A stretch of DNA of 34,133 nucleotides from Bacillota bacterium (GTDB taxonomy: Bacteria > Bacillota > SHA-98 > UBA4971). Below, in pieces: positions 8,594 through 15,918 of this stretch. The position numbers and the translations under genes were made by a program. The stretch lies in assembly GCA_012841305.1 (NCBI GenBank), contig DUVA01000207.1, forward strand, positions 1 through 34,133, given 5' to 3'. Under the pieces are notes generated by a model. It saw only the letters and a list, made by a program, of their open reading frames with translations, did no database searches and was not told where the DNA came from. Each line of letters starts with the position of its first letter. The first letter of the stretch is position 1.

Positions 8594-11020
8594 GTCTCCC
8601 CTGGCAGACGGACACCATGCCAGGCCCACTAGGTGCACAGTTATGTTGGCAGACGTTGTGCGGATGCTGACTTCCTCCAGTTTTTGGTCTATAGGGTTGT
8701 AGATTTCTGCAACCCTATCCAATTCCTGCTGGAGTTGTAACGCCAGCTCTCCGAGTTGAGCCTCTACAGACTGTAGGGTCTCCTCGGCCTGGCTAATGCC
8801 GTCACCGCTCTGCCGCGCCCGGCCTGCGCTTCGAACAGCTGTGCCGACCCGGGAAAGCGAGGTAGAGCTGATGGACTTACGTCCAAGAAGAACACCTAGC
8901 AATGCGGTGCCTGTGGAAACCGCAGCATCCAGCTTCTTCTGCTGAGCTTGGGCAGTCTTTCTTTCCAAAGCCTGCCTGGCTCGCCTTTGACGATCTTCAA
9001 GTGTAGCCATCCTCGAGGCGTACTTCGTCCTGAGCGTTTCCATGGCCTCGTCACGGCGCTCGTGGCCTAAATGCTGAAGGCGGATACGAAAGTCTCGTTC
9101 ATCCTCACCGGGTTCAGATACTACCTTCAGGGTCGGACTGTAGAAAAGCTTCAGAGGAACCTCAGTGCGCAAAAACTGACTGAACAGCTTCTTCCACCTT
9201 TCGTAGCTGCCAGGATCTGCAGCAGACTGCGGATAAGTCGCAAAAGCCGCTCCCTCAAGGGGCGAAGCCTCCAGGTCACTAAGATCCAGATCTAGAGGCT
9301 TAGATTCCTTCCAGTCCAGCGCAACCGGCCCATCGTAAAGGGGCACCAAGAACACGTGACGTTGAGATGTGGCCACCCCGTGCTTGGCATTGGTATACTG
9401 TGCATCAGCCACGCCTATGACAGAAGGCACATATACCAGGCCACCCATGACACGGCCTGTCGGCGGCAGGTAAACCTGCCGGATCTTCGGTGAAAGCACC
9501 GGGGGAACAGTGCCTGCCTCTTGCAATTCGGTTTGCGGCGCCTTGACACCCGCAGTCTGTATAGGCGTCTCCATGAGCGAAGACTCATGCATCTCCCTCC
9601 GAGGCGCAGCAGGACGCTGTGACGACGGCAATGCAGCTATCTGGTCTCTTGTCAGCGGACCCGCCAGGTAGGAAAGGACCCACCTCGTCTGGAAAATCTG
9701 CGGCTCGTCCTCATGCACACTGTGCAGGTAAAACATGCGTTTCCCGAGCCCGGCCAGGATCTGCTCTGTCCTACGGCGGTCAAACAGGCCCCCGGCTGCC
9801 GCCCCTTCCAGCCCGGCCAGAACCCGCGCCTTGTCACGCTCGGTCTGAAGCCTGCCGATAAACCATGTTCCGGCATTGGAAAGGGCCTTGTAGTCCAGAT
9901 CAACTGGGTTCTGAGTTGCCAGAATCAGTCCTAATCCGTAGGCTCTGGCTTGTTTGAGAAGGGTCAGAAGCGGAGTCTTCGACGGAGGGTTTGCGGTGGG
10001 AGGAAGATAGCCAAAAAGCTCATCCATATATAGGATGGCTCGAAGACTCCCGGTTCCCGGCTGAGTGCGCACCCAAGCCAGTATCTCATTTAAGAGCATG
10101 GTTACGAAAAACATACGCTCGCTGTCAGAAAGGTGGGCAATAGAGAAGATAGAAACCCGTGGTTTGCCGTCTTTAGTATATAGGAACCTATTGACATCCA
10201 GGGGTTCACCCTCCAGCCACGCCTTGAAGCTGGGAGAAGCTAGCAAGCTGTTAAGCCTCATAGCAAGAGCAAAACGGTCTTTGGCAGGGTAGAAGCTCTC
10301 CAGATCCATTACGCCTACCTTGTCCATGGGCGGAGTTTGTATCGCCATGATCAGCTCGGCGAGGCCTAAGTTCTGCCCCAACTTCCAGTAATGCTCCAGA
10401 ATACCGGAGATTAAGATATGCTCCCGGCTTGTGAGTGGATCCGCATCCATACCCAATAGAGCCAGTAAACCTGTGGCAGTAGCATGTAGGCGATCGCTGT
10501 ATGCATCCTGGTCTTCTTGCAGGCGGGGCGGAGGAGCATCAAAAGAACGAAGGGCGGAAACACCGGGGCCGGCTGAGCTACCCGGCGTATAGACGGTAAT
10601 ATCCGCTGCATCCAAGAGCTTCTCAATGCGTTTTCCGCTCTGGCCCCAATCTTCCAATCCTTTTTGCCACAATTCTGCTTGCGCTGCAGCATAGTCGTCC
10701 GGGCTATACCCTTTGTTTGCAGCTTCATGAAGGTTTATCCAAGGACGGAAGTCTTCAGGACGCAGATCGGGGAACGTCAGAGCCATGTTGCCCAAGTCAC
10801 CCTTGGGGTCAATAGCGATCACCGGGATACGGTCGATAGCAGCCTCTTCCAGGATCCCAATGCCCAGCCCGGTTTTGCCGCTGCCCGTCATACCGATGAT
10901 GACTGCATGAGTTGTCAGGTCTTTCGACTTGTAGAGAACCAAGTCATCCAAAAGCTTACCTTGCTCCGGATCATAAGCCTTTCCAAGGTAAAACACACCG
11001 AGCTTCTCAAAATCCTGCAT
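8588..11020 (-). CDS. HerA-like ATPase (DUF87/FtsK-HerA superfamily)
   Basis: 810 residues. An N-terminal ATPase core contains Walker A MTGSGKT (44-50), Walker B AILYMDEL (328-335), the ATQNP sensor segment (368-372) and a GRLQTERD arginine-finger region (389-396), the order seen in HerA/VirB4-type motors. Residues 640-790 are rich in Arg, Glu and Gln with long helices (ERRDEAMETLRTKY, then RQRRARQALERKT) and form a predicted coiled coil, interrupted by a short glycine/serine segment. Archaeal HerA pumps DNA with the NurA nuclease; there is no NurA here and the coiled coil suggests a different partner. The ATG has GGAGGGG upstream. Single gene, converging on the protease gene. Its exact role is unknown. 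Confidence 0.85.
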   Translation of the reverse strand: MQDFEKLGVFYLGKAYDPEQGKLLDDLVLYKSKDLTTHAVIIGMTGSGKTGLGIGILEEAAIDRIPVIAIDPKGDLGNMALTFPDLRPEDFRPWINLHEAANKGYSPDDYAAAQAELWQKGLEDWGQSGKRIEKLLDAADITVYTPGSSAGPGVSALRSFDAPPPRLQEDQDAYSDRLHATATGLLALLGMDADPLTSREHILISGILEHYWKLGQNLGLAELIMAIQTPPMDKVGVMDLESFYPAKDRFALAMRLNSLLASPSFKAWLEGEPLDVNRFLYTKDGKPRVSIFSIAHLSDSERMFFVTMLLNEILAWVRTQPGTGSLRAILYMDELFGYLPPTANPPSKTPLLTLLKQARAYGLGLILATQNPVDLDYKALSNAGTWFIGRLQTERDKARVLAGLEGAAAGGLFDRRRTEQILAGLGKRMFYLHSVHEDEPQIFQTRWVLSYLAGPLTRDQIAALPSSQRPAAPRREMHESSLMETPIQTAGVKAPQTELQEAGTVPPVLSPKIRQVYLPPTGRVMGGLVYVPSVIGVADAQYTNAKHGVATSQRHVFLVPLYDGPVALDWKESKPLDLDLSDLEASPLEGAAFATYPQSAADPGSYERWKKLFSQFLRTEVPLKLFYSPTLKVVSEPGEDERDFRIRLQHLGHERRDEAMETLRTKYASRMATLEDRQRRARQALERKTAQAQQKKLDAAVSTGTALLGVLLGRKSISSTSLSRVGTAVRSAGRARQSGDGISQAEETLQSVEAQLGELALQLQQELDRVAEIYNPIDQKLEEVSIRTTSANITVHLVGLAWCPSARGDD

Positions 11021-11086
11021 AAGGACTCCCCTCCAAGCCTTTTTCTCCCAGTCTGGCCCAAAGATACAAAGGGCTTGTCAATTAAC

Positions 11087-11108
11087 GGCAACGCTGCGGC
11101 AACGCTGT
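11087..11108. repeat. Exact 11-bp tandem duplication in the HerA leader
   Basis: CGGCAACGCTG occurs twice head to tail (11087-11097 and 11098-11108) in the untranslated leader of the HerA-like gene. Confidence 0.8.
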
Positions 11109-11115
11109 CTTTTGC

Positions 11116-11147
11116 ACCGATTTCTACAGCTAGCAGAGCAAATCGGT
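11116..11147. promoter_or_regulatory. 8+8 bp inverted repeat at the 5' end of the HerA transcript
   Basis: ACCGATTT (11116-11123) and AAATCGGT (11140-11147) are perfect inverted copies 16 nt apart. They lie just downstream of the proposed promoter, so they would be an RNA hairpin at the very start of the message or a repressor site. Confidence 0.5.
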
Positions 11148-11157
11148 CTTCGTGTGT

Positions 11158-11186
11158 ACTTTAGCATAGTTAGGACAGGATTCCAA
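11158..11186 (-). promoter_or_regulatory. Likely promoter of the HerA-like gene
   Basis: Minus strand: TTGGAA (complement 11181-11186), 17 nt, TAAAGT (complement 11158-11163), with a TG one base upstream of the -10 (extended -10). The predicted leader is about 130 nt. Confidence 0.5.
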
Positions 11187-11290
11187 GAAGTACAAGATTA
11201 CCGTCTGACACGATATCGGACTCAAACCCAACAAGCTGCCTGGCGAAATGCCCTGCCCAACTCTTAGGGATCACGTCGGTTAACACGAAC

Positions 11291-11822
11291 ATGGTCGATT
11301 TCCGACCACTTTTTTCAAAACGCTGCTTCAATTTCAACCACCTTCTTGGATTTTCGCATCAGAAAGCCGATAAGTGGTAGGTTCTCGACCACCTCCACTG
11401 GCAAACGTGTATGTTTTTCGACCACATTTCTGGGCTAAAGAGGGATTTTGATAGGTTCTCAAGGCTCAGGCGGAAGGTTTTCTACCACTTTTTTGGAAAA
11501 GGTGGCAGGTTTTCGCCCACCTTTCCAAAAAGTGTGGTCGATTTTGTATCCACAAGCCTCAAGTGAAGGGATTCTCTATGGTGAGGTGTTCTATATTCTA
11601 CCCGCTTGAGGCATGATGGTGGTTGATAATCTACCACCAATAAGCCTCGGGATGGTCGATTTCCGACCACGCAAGCCGTCGCTCCAAAAAATATGGTTGA
11701 AAATCGACCATCAACAAGCCCGAAGGTGGTCGATTACCTATCAACCCATCTAGGCAATTGCTCGGTGGAAGGTTGCAGAAAACCATACGGCAAAAAGAGA
11801 TTTATAGTTGATTTTCAGCCAC
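11291..11822. repeat. Phased array of about 15 imperfect 19-bp palindromes
   Basis: The gene-free stretch between the HerA promoter and tRNA-Ala is filled by variants of GTGGTCGATTTTCGACCAC. Units start at 11291, 11323, 11374, 11407, 11448, 11470, 11502, 11534, 11586, 11619, 11652, 11693, 11726, 11765 and 11804. The best are 11291 and 11652 (identical), 11374, 11502, 11534, 11619, 11693 and 11804; those at 11448, 11586 and 11765 are weak. Start-to-start steps are 32, 51, 33, 41, 22, 32, 32, 52, 33, 33, 41, 33, 39, 39. All but the unit at 11693 keep the T-rich centre on the plus strand. Several are flanked by AAGCC(T)C. Short frames through the array are not coding. It could be a protein-binding array or a family of dispersed hairpin repeats. 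Confidence 0.8.
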
Positions 11823-11887
11823 CTAAGATGTGGCTTCGCAAAATGCGGAGTTTTCTATGTGCTATGGTCTGGAGATAGTAGATTATC

Positions 11888-11963
11888 TGGTGGAGACGAG
11901 GAGATTCGAACTCCCGGCCTCGTGAGTGCGATTCACGCGCTCTCCCAACTGAGCTACGTCCCC
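11888..11963 (-). tRNA. tRNA-Ala (anticodon CGC)
   Basis: 76 nt including an encoded CCA end. The acceptor stem GGGGACG pairs with CGTCTCC and contains the G3-U70 wobble pair that identifies alanine tRNA. The D arm (GCTCAGTTGGGAGAGC), the anticodon stem CGTGA/TCACG with loop ATCGCAC (anticodon CGC, reads GCG) and the T arm GGGAG-TTCGAAC-TCC are all regular. It stands alone, followed downstream by the palindrome array. Confidence 0.95.
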
Positions 11964-12005
11964 ACCTTAAGATTGGTAGATTTCATTCTATTCTTCCTCG
12001 CTCAG

Positions 12006-12035
12006 ATACTAGCACATCCTACTGCTGCAAGTCAA
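12006..12035 (-). promoter_or_regulatory. Promoter of tRNA-Ala
   Basis: Minus strand: TTGACT (complement 12030-12035), 18 nt, TAGTAT (complement 12006-12011) with an upstream TG (extended -10). Transcription would begin about 36 nt before the tRNA 5' end. Confidence 0.65.
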
Positions 12036-12040
12036 GAGCG

Positions 12041-12062
12041 CCAAAAGCCGGTGTCGCCGGCT
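12041..12062 (-). terminator. Probable terminator after lysS
   Basis: Minus strand: AGCCGG, 5-nt loop, CCGGCT, then TTTTGG. A second small hairpin (GAGCC-tgtc-GGCTC, complement 12065-12078) precedes it. It lies about 85 nt after the lysS stop and directly before the tRNA promoter; the T tract is short. Confidence 0.5.
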
Positions 12063-12145
12063 AAGAGCCGACAGGCTCAGGATCAAAGCTAGAGAACCAC
12101 AGCATTAGGACAGCACCAGGCGTATTCGATCTATGATTATTCCGC

Positions 12146-13651
12146 CTATGCTCTGGGGCGCATCGTCGGAAACAAGACTACATCCCTGATCGATTCCTGA
12201 TTAGTAATGAGCATCACCAATCTGTCAATGCCTATACCCATGCCTCCCGTAGGTGGCATACCATGTTCAAGAGCAAGCAAGAAATCCTCATCCATCATGT
12301 GGGCTTCTTCATCGCCCTTGTCGCGAAGCGCGACTTGTGCTGCAAAACGTTTCCGCTGGTCAATCGGGTCATTCAACTCGCTGAATGCATTGGCCATTTC
12401 ACGGCCGCCGATGATCAATTCAAACCTATACGTGTAACGAGGATCGTCCTTTCTCCTTCTAGCAAGCGGTGATACCTCTATCGGATAGTCTGTGATAAAG
12501 GTAGGCATTATCAATTCCGGCTCCACCAGCTTATCATAGATCTCTGCCAACACGGCCCCACGTGAGCTGTCCTGTCCTATTTCAACCCCTAAGGAGTCCG
12601 CAGCCAAGAGGGCATCGTCGTCAGTCTCAATCTTGGTAAAGTCCACACCTGTATGTTTCAATACTGCATCAACCATAGTCAGCCTTGGCCAGGGCGGCGT
12701 AAGGTCTATTTCTTGTTCTCCGCACTTTACCACCGGAGTCCCCAGCACCTTAGTGGCTACGTAGTGGATGAGATTTTCGGCAATATTCATCATATCGGTA
12801 TAATCGGCATATGCCTCATAAAGCTCAAGCATGGTAAACTCGGGATTATGCTTAGTGGATATGCCTTCATTTCTGTACACACGGCCAAGCTCATAGACTT
12901 TCTCCAGCCCGCCCACGATCAAACGCTTCAGATGAAGTTCCAGAGCAATCCGCATATAAAGATCCATATCAAGGGCATTATGGTGCGTAATGAAAGGCCT
13001 TGCACTTGCTCCTCCGGGAATGGAATGCAAAGAAGAAGTCTCGACCTCAATGTAACCTCGAGAGTCAAGGAATTCCCTCACTGCCTTGAGCACAGCTGTG
13101 CGCTGCAGAAACACCCGGCGCACGTCAGGATTAACTATAAGGTCGAGATAGCGGTGCCTATAGCGAAGGTCAACATCAACCAGGCCATGCCACTTCTCAG
13201 GCAAGGGACGAAGGGCTTTGCAAAGAAGAGTGAATTCGTCTATCTCAACGCTTATTTCTCCTCTTCGGGTGCGGAACACCTTACCTACTACACCTATGAT
13301 GTCCCCGATATCCAGGGATGTAAGAAGCTCGTAGGCAGCCTCACCCAGGGAATCAACTTTGGCATAAACTTGGATACGCCCGGAAAGATCCAGGATATCC
13401 GCGAAAGTTGCCTTGCCGTGACTGCGCATTGCCATTAATCTGCCTGCTATCCTCACGACACTTCCGTCAAGATTGGAAAAATCATCTATGATTTCCTTAC
13501 TGAGATGCGTTCGCTCAAATCTGGCTCCGAAAGGATCCACACCGTTAGCCCGGAGGGTTTCTAATTTCTGCATCCGAACTCGTACATGTTCGCTGTCAAA
13601 CTCAGATTGATGTAATTCTCCCTCGTTCCCTCCGTTGCTTTCCAAGTTCAT
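12146..13651 (-). CDS. lysS: Lysine--tRNA ligase (class II)
   Basis: 501 residues, the usual bacterial length. The N-terminal OB-fold anticodon-binding domain (about 55-160, [21 protein letters not shown]) is followed by the class II catalytic core: motif 2 around [19 protein letters not shown] and motif 3 [12 protein letters not shown] near the C-terminus. The N-terminal 20 residues are acidic and variable. The ATG follows GAGGTGA; the greA stop lies 4 nt upstream, so the two genes form an operon. Its job is to charge tRNA-Lys. Confidence 0.97.
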   Translation of the reverse strand: MNLESNGGNEGELHQSEFDSEHVRVRMQKLETLRANGVDPFGARFERTHLSKEIIDDFSNLDGSVVRIAGRLMAMRSHGKATFADILDLSGRIQVYAKVDSLGEAAYELLTSLDIGDIIGVVGKVFRTRRGEISVEIDEFTLLCKALRPLPEKWHGLVDVDLRYRHRYLDLIVNPDVRRVFLQRTAVLKAVREFLDSRGYIEVETSSLHSIPGGASARPFITHHNALDMDLYMRIALELHLKRLIVGGLEKVYELGRVYRNEGISTKHNPEFTMLELYEAYADYTDMMNIAENLIHYVATKVLGTPVVKCGEQEIDLTPPWPRLTMVDAVLKHTGVDFTKIETDDDALLAADSLGVEIGQDSSRGAVLAEIYDKLVEPELIMPTFITDYPIEVSPLARRRKDDPRYTYRFELIIGGREMANAFSELNDPIDQRKRFAAQVALRDKGDEEAHMMDEDFLLALEHGMPPTGGMGIGIDRLVMLITNQESIRDVVLFPTMRPRA

Positions 13652-13655
13652 CTTA

Positions 13656-14135
13656 TCACCTCGAAATTTCTAGGACTTGGAACTTAAGAGTCCCTACAGG
13701 CGCAAAAACATCTACAACACTACCTACCGGCTTGCCCAAAATTGCCTTGCCCACAGGGGACTCATTGGATATTCGAGAATTGGCTGGATTAGCCTCCGCT
13801 GAACCGACAATTATATATTCAAAGACCTCTCCCCCGGTCATGTCCTTTAGCTTTACTCTTGACCCTAGGCGGACAGTATCTGTATCCAGTTCGTCTTCAT
13901 CGATGACTTCGGCGTTTCTCAGCATGGTCTCCAGTTGAGCGATGCGACCTTCAACAAATGCCTGCTCGTTCTTGGCATCCTCGTATTCGGAGTTGTCTGT
14001 GATGTCGCCGAAAGCCTTAGCATCCTTGATCCTTGCCGCAACTTCGCGCCGCCTGGTAGTCTTAAGGTGCTCCAGTTCCTTTTCAAGCTTCTTGAGCCCT
14101 TCCAGGGTCAAAACTACCTTCTGCGCCATCGCCAT
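13656..14135 (-). CDS. greA: Transcription elongation factor GreA
   Basis: 159 residues. The N-terminal coiled coil (about 8-78; [23 protein letters not shown], and [25 protein letters not shown] with the acidic tip DNSEYEDAK) and the C-terminal FKBP-like domain ([20 protein letters not shown]) are clear. GreA rescues backtracked RNA polymerase by stimulating transcript cleavage. The ATG has AAGGAGG 10 nt upstream. First gene of greA-lysS, a gene order common in Firmicutes. Confidence 0.97.
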   Translation of the reverse strand: MAMAQKVVLTLEGLKKLEKELEHLKTTRRREVAARIKDAKAFGDITDNSEYEDAKNEQAFVEGRIAQLETMLRNAEVIDEDELDTDTVRLGSRVKLKDMTGGEVFEYIIVGSAEANPANSRISNESPVGKAILGKPVGSVVDVFAPVGTLKFQVLEISR

Positions 14136-14183
14136 ACTTCTGATTCCTCCTTAATCAATGGATCTTCCTTGTACATCTTGGCA

Positions 14184-14235
14184 TCGCGCGATATAGCCAA
14201 GCTTGATCATGCTTGATACTATGCCCATCGCGCGA
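14184..14235. repeat. Structured greA leader with two TCGCGCGA palindromes
   Basis: The 8-bp palindrome TCGCGCGA occurs at 14184-14191 and 14228-14235, flanking a near-palindrome (14199-14214, AAGCTTGATCATGCTT). All lie between the proposed greA promoter and its ribosome site. Confidence 0.5.
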
Positions 14236-14254
14236 CGCCTCGTCGCATGCCAAT

Positions 14255-14296
14255 ATTATGTCTTCTGACCTTCCCGTTGTCAAGACTCAACGGGAA
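14255..14296 (-). promoter_or_regulatory. greA-lysS promoter with overlapping dyad
   Basis: Minus strand: TTGACA (complement 14278-14283), 17 nt, CATAAT (complement 14255-14260), close to consensus. An 8+8 bp perfect inverted repeat, TTCCCGTT (14271-14278) and AACGGGAA (14289-14296), brackets the -35 box. It could be an operator or the hairpin ending the upstream gene's transcript; it has no T tract. Confidence 0.6.
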
Positions 14297-14327
14297 TTCA
14301 GTAGAGAGCCCAGGTTATCATATGCGG

Positions 14328-15230
14328 CTACTGTAACACTTCAATCCTGGGACGAAATTCGAGCTTTGTCAGAATATCCAGATAGTCAGAGGGCGTGAAA
14401 TCCTCGGGGCTGCGCCCTGTAATGGCTACCAGCATTGCATCAATCACGTTGGTCGCAAAGGATCTGCCACTGAATTCAGGGGTGGACACGACAAGGGTCC
14501 TGACGCCTCGCGCCCTGAAAGCCTTAACATCGTCCTCAGTCACAGTATTCGTTATGATAACTTTCCCCGAAAGGTCTTCCGGCATGTGCTTCTTTATGAA
14601 ATGACAATCACCTCCGATAATATCCGCCCATTGATATATGGAGGTAAACTTTGGGATAACCTGCTCCTGACTCTTGCCGGTTGGATAGAGCACACTGATA
14701 GGCATGTGACCAAGGATCGGCATCAAAACATCAGCAACGATTCGTAGGGTAGGGAGAGTAGTCGGAAAAATCGGCACCCCTAAAGCAAACGCCAGATCGC
14801 CGATTTTCAAGTTGCACCCGGACTCAACAAGAGCAGAAGCCATGCCGTATCTATCCAGCGCACAAACGACAAACGCGTTCTTGCCATGGAACGGCATTTT
14901 CTCCTCATCACGCATATACTCTACGGCTCTGCGTTCGATGACTCCCTTAAGCATACTCCCGTCAGCAACCGGAGTCGTCTTTGCTACCTTGGCCATTCTC
15001 TCAGCTTCCCACAGAGTATACCGCTTGTTCCCCATGAAAAACCATCGGTCCGTTCCACCTAAACCTATAGCATCGACCTTTCCGTCGAGGCTGCGAATAA
15101 GCTCTATCGCTTTTTGAACATCGCCATTCGTCCCGCGACGCTCAAGTGTGATTTCCTCTCCGAGCAATGTTATTTGCGCCTTGTGATCGCGCTTTGTAGA
15201 ACCAAGGCTCACACCGACTACGTGCTTCAA
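14328..15230 (-). CDS. Conserved protein of the 'quinate 5-dehydrogenase'-labelled family
   Basis: About 300 residues. I recall similar Firmicute proteins carrying the name quinate 5-dehydrogenase, with the opening VVGVSLGS, the IGLGGTDRWFF segment and KTPVADGSMLKGVIERRAVEY; I know of no biochemical support and no shikimate-dehydrogenase motif is obvious. Repeated Gly-rich beta-alpha patterns suggest Rossmann-like folds. The frame is open to a TTG at 15251, but a TTG at 15230 gives KHVVGVSLGS directly after the start and has GGGG at 4 nt, so I choose it. It follows the HTH gene by 35 nt on the same strand, and the two look like one unit. Substrate unknown. Confidence 0.65.
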   Translation of the reverse strand: MKHVVGVSLGSTKRDHKAQITLLGEEITLERRGTNGDVQKAIELIRSLDGKVDAIGLGGTDRWFFMGNKRYTLWEAERMAKVAKTTPVADGSMLKGVIERRAVEYMRDEEKMPFHGKNAFVVCALDRYGMASALVESGCNLKIGDLAFALGVPIFPTTLPTLRIVADVLMPILGHMPISVLYPTGKSQEQVIPKFTSIYQWADIIGGDCHFIKKHMPEDLSGKVIITNTVTEDDVKAFRARGVRTLVVSTPEFSGRSFATNVIDAMLVAITGRSPEDFTPSDYLDILTKLEFRPRIEVLQ

Positions 15231-15265
15231 AAGACCCCGCCCCCATTCCAAAATACGATTCTATA

Positions 15266-15793
15266 CTAGTTCGCAACGATTTCCCGAATGATTTTGCGGA
15301 TGGTCTCCGGATCTATCTCCGCGTCCTGCCTAATGGGTGATGCACCAATAACAACGCTTATCACTCGGTTCCCAAGGATTGATTCAACAAGGTTGCACCT
15401 CATGTCTGAGCCAATGAAGATCACAACATCGTAGATTTTCAGTTTACTTATAATTGCCATTATTTCATTGAGGACTTCAAGGCCGGATCTCTCCCGGACA
15501 AATCTCCATCTCTCTTCATCATCCATGAGAAACACAAAATCTACGCCTTCTTCCCTGGCCACTTTGTAGATGTCATTCTTGTTGCCTACAGGGAAGCCGA
15601 CCAGCGCAACTCTTCCGCCTTTGCGGATCTCACCGAGACTCTCCAGGCGTGAAACAAAAGCCCTGTCTATACCGATTCTGTCTGCGGTCTCTTGTTGTGA
15701 CAACCCGCGAGATCTAAGGTCCAAAATTCTCTCGACAGTATTCAGAAGGCGCCCCTTGTCTATTAGCTTCTCTCCTATACGCACGAACTCCAG
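15266..15793 (-). CDS. HTH protein with Rossmann-like C-terminal domain
   Basis: About 175 residues. An N-terminal helix-turn-helix (LDLRSRGLSQQETADRIGID, then FVSRLESLG) is followed by a domain with alternating strands (GRVALVGFPVG, VDFVFLMDD, DVVIFIGSDM, VISVVIGASPI) that could bind a nucleotide or small ligand. A GTG at 15784 is possible, but the only good ribosome site, AGGAGG (complement 15803-15808), is 18 nt from it and 9 nt from an in-frame CTG at 15793, giving MEFVRIGEKLID. I choose the CTG with reservation. Lying just before the 'quinate dehydrogenase'-like gene, it may regulate that gene. Confidence 0.7.
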   Translation of the reverse strand: MEFVRIGEKLIDKGRLLNTVERILDLRSRGLSQQETADRIGIDRAFVSRLESLGEIRKGGRVALVGFPVGNKNDIYKVAREEGVDFVFLMDDEERWRFVRERSGLEVLNEIMAIISKLKIYDVVIFIGSDMRCNLVESILGNRVISVVIGASPIRQDAEIDPETIRKIIREIVAN

Positions 15794-15918
15794 AGCAATC
15801 CACCTCCTGCCGGCTGCCGCTTACCGGCCGCAGACCGACTTTGCCGACTCCTGCCCGCCAACTACCGGCGTCCCGGCTTAATCCGATTGGTGTTTACACA
15901 TTTGTGCACACACCCATT

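Noticed and set aside
11291-11822. CRISPR array
   Set aside because: Repeats are only about 19 bp, differ from copy to copy, and the intervening DNA is 3-33 bp; no cas gene in the window.
11820-11963. Integration site (att) at the 3' end of tRNA-Ala
   Set aside because: No integrase and no second copy of the tRNA 3' end anywhere in the window.
12653-13438. 261-codon plus-strand frame
   Set aside because: It runs antisense through lysS, has a His/Pro/Cys-rich composition without any recognised motif, and lacks a ribosome site.
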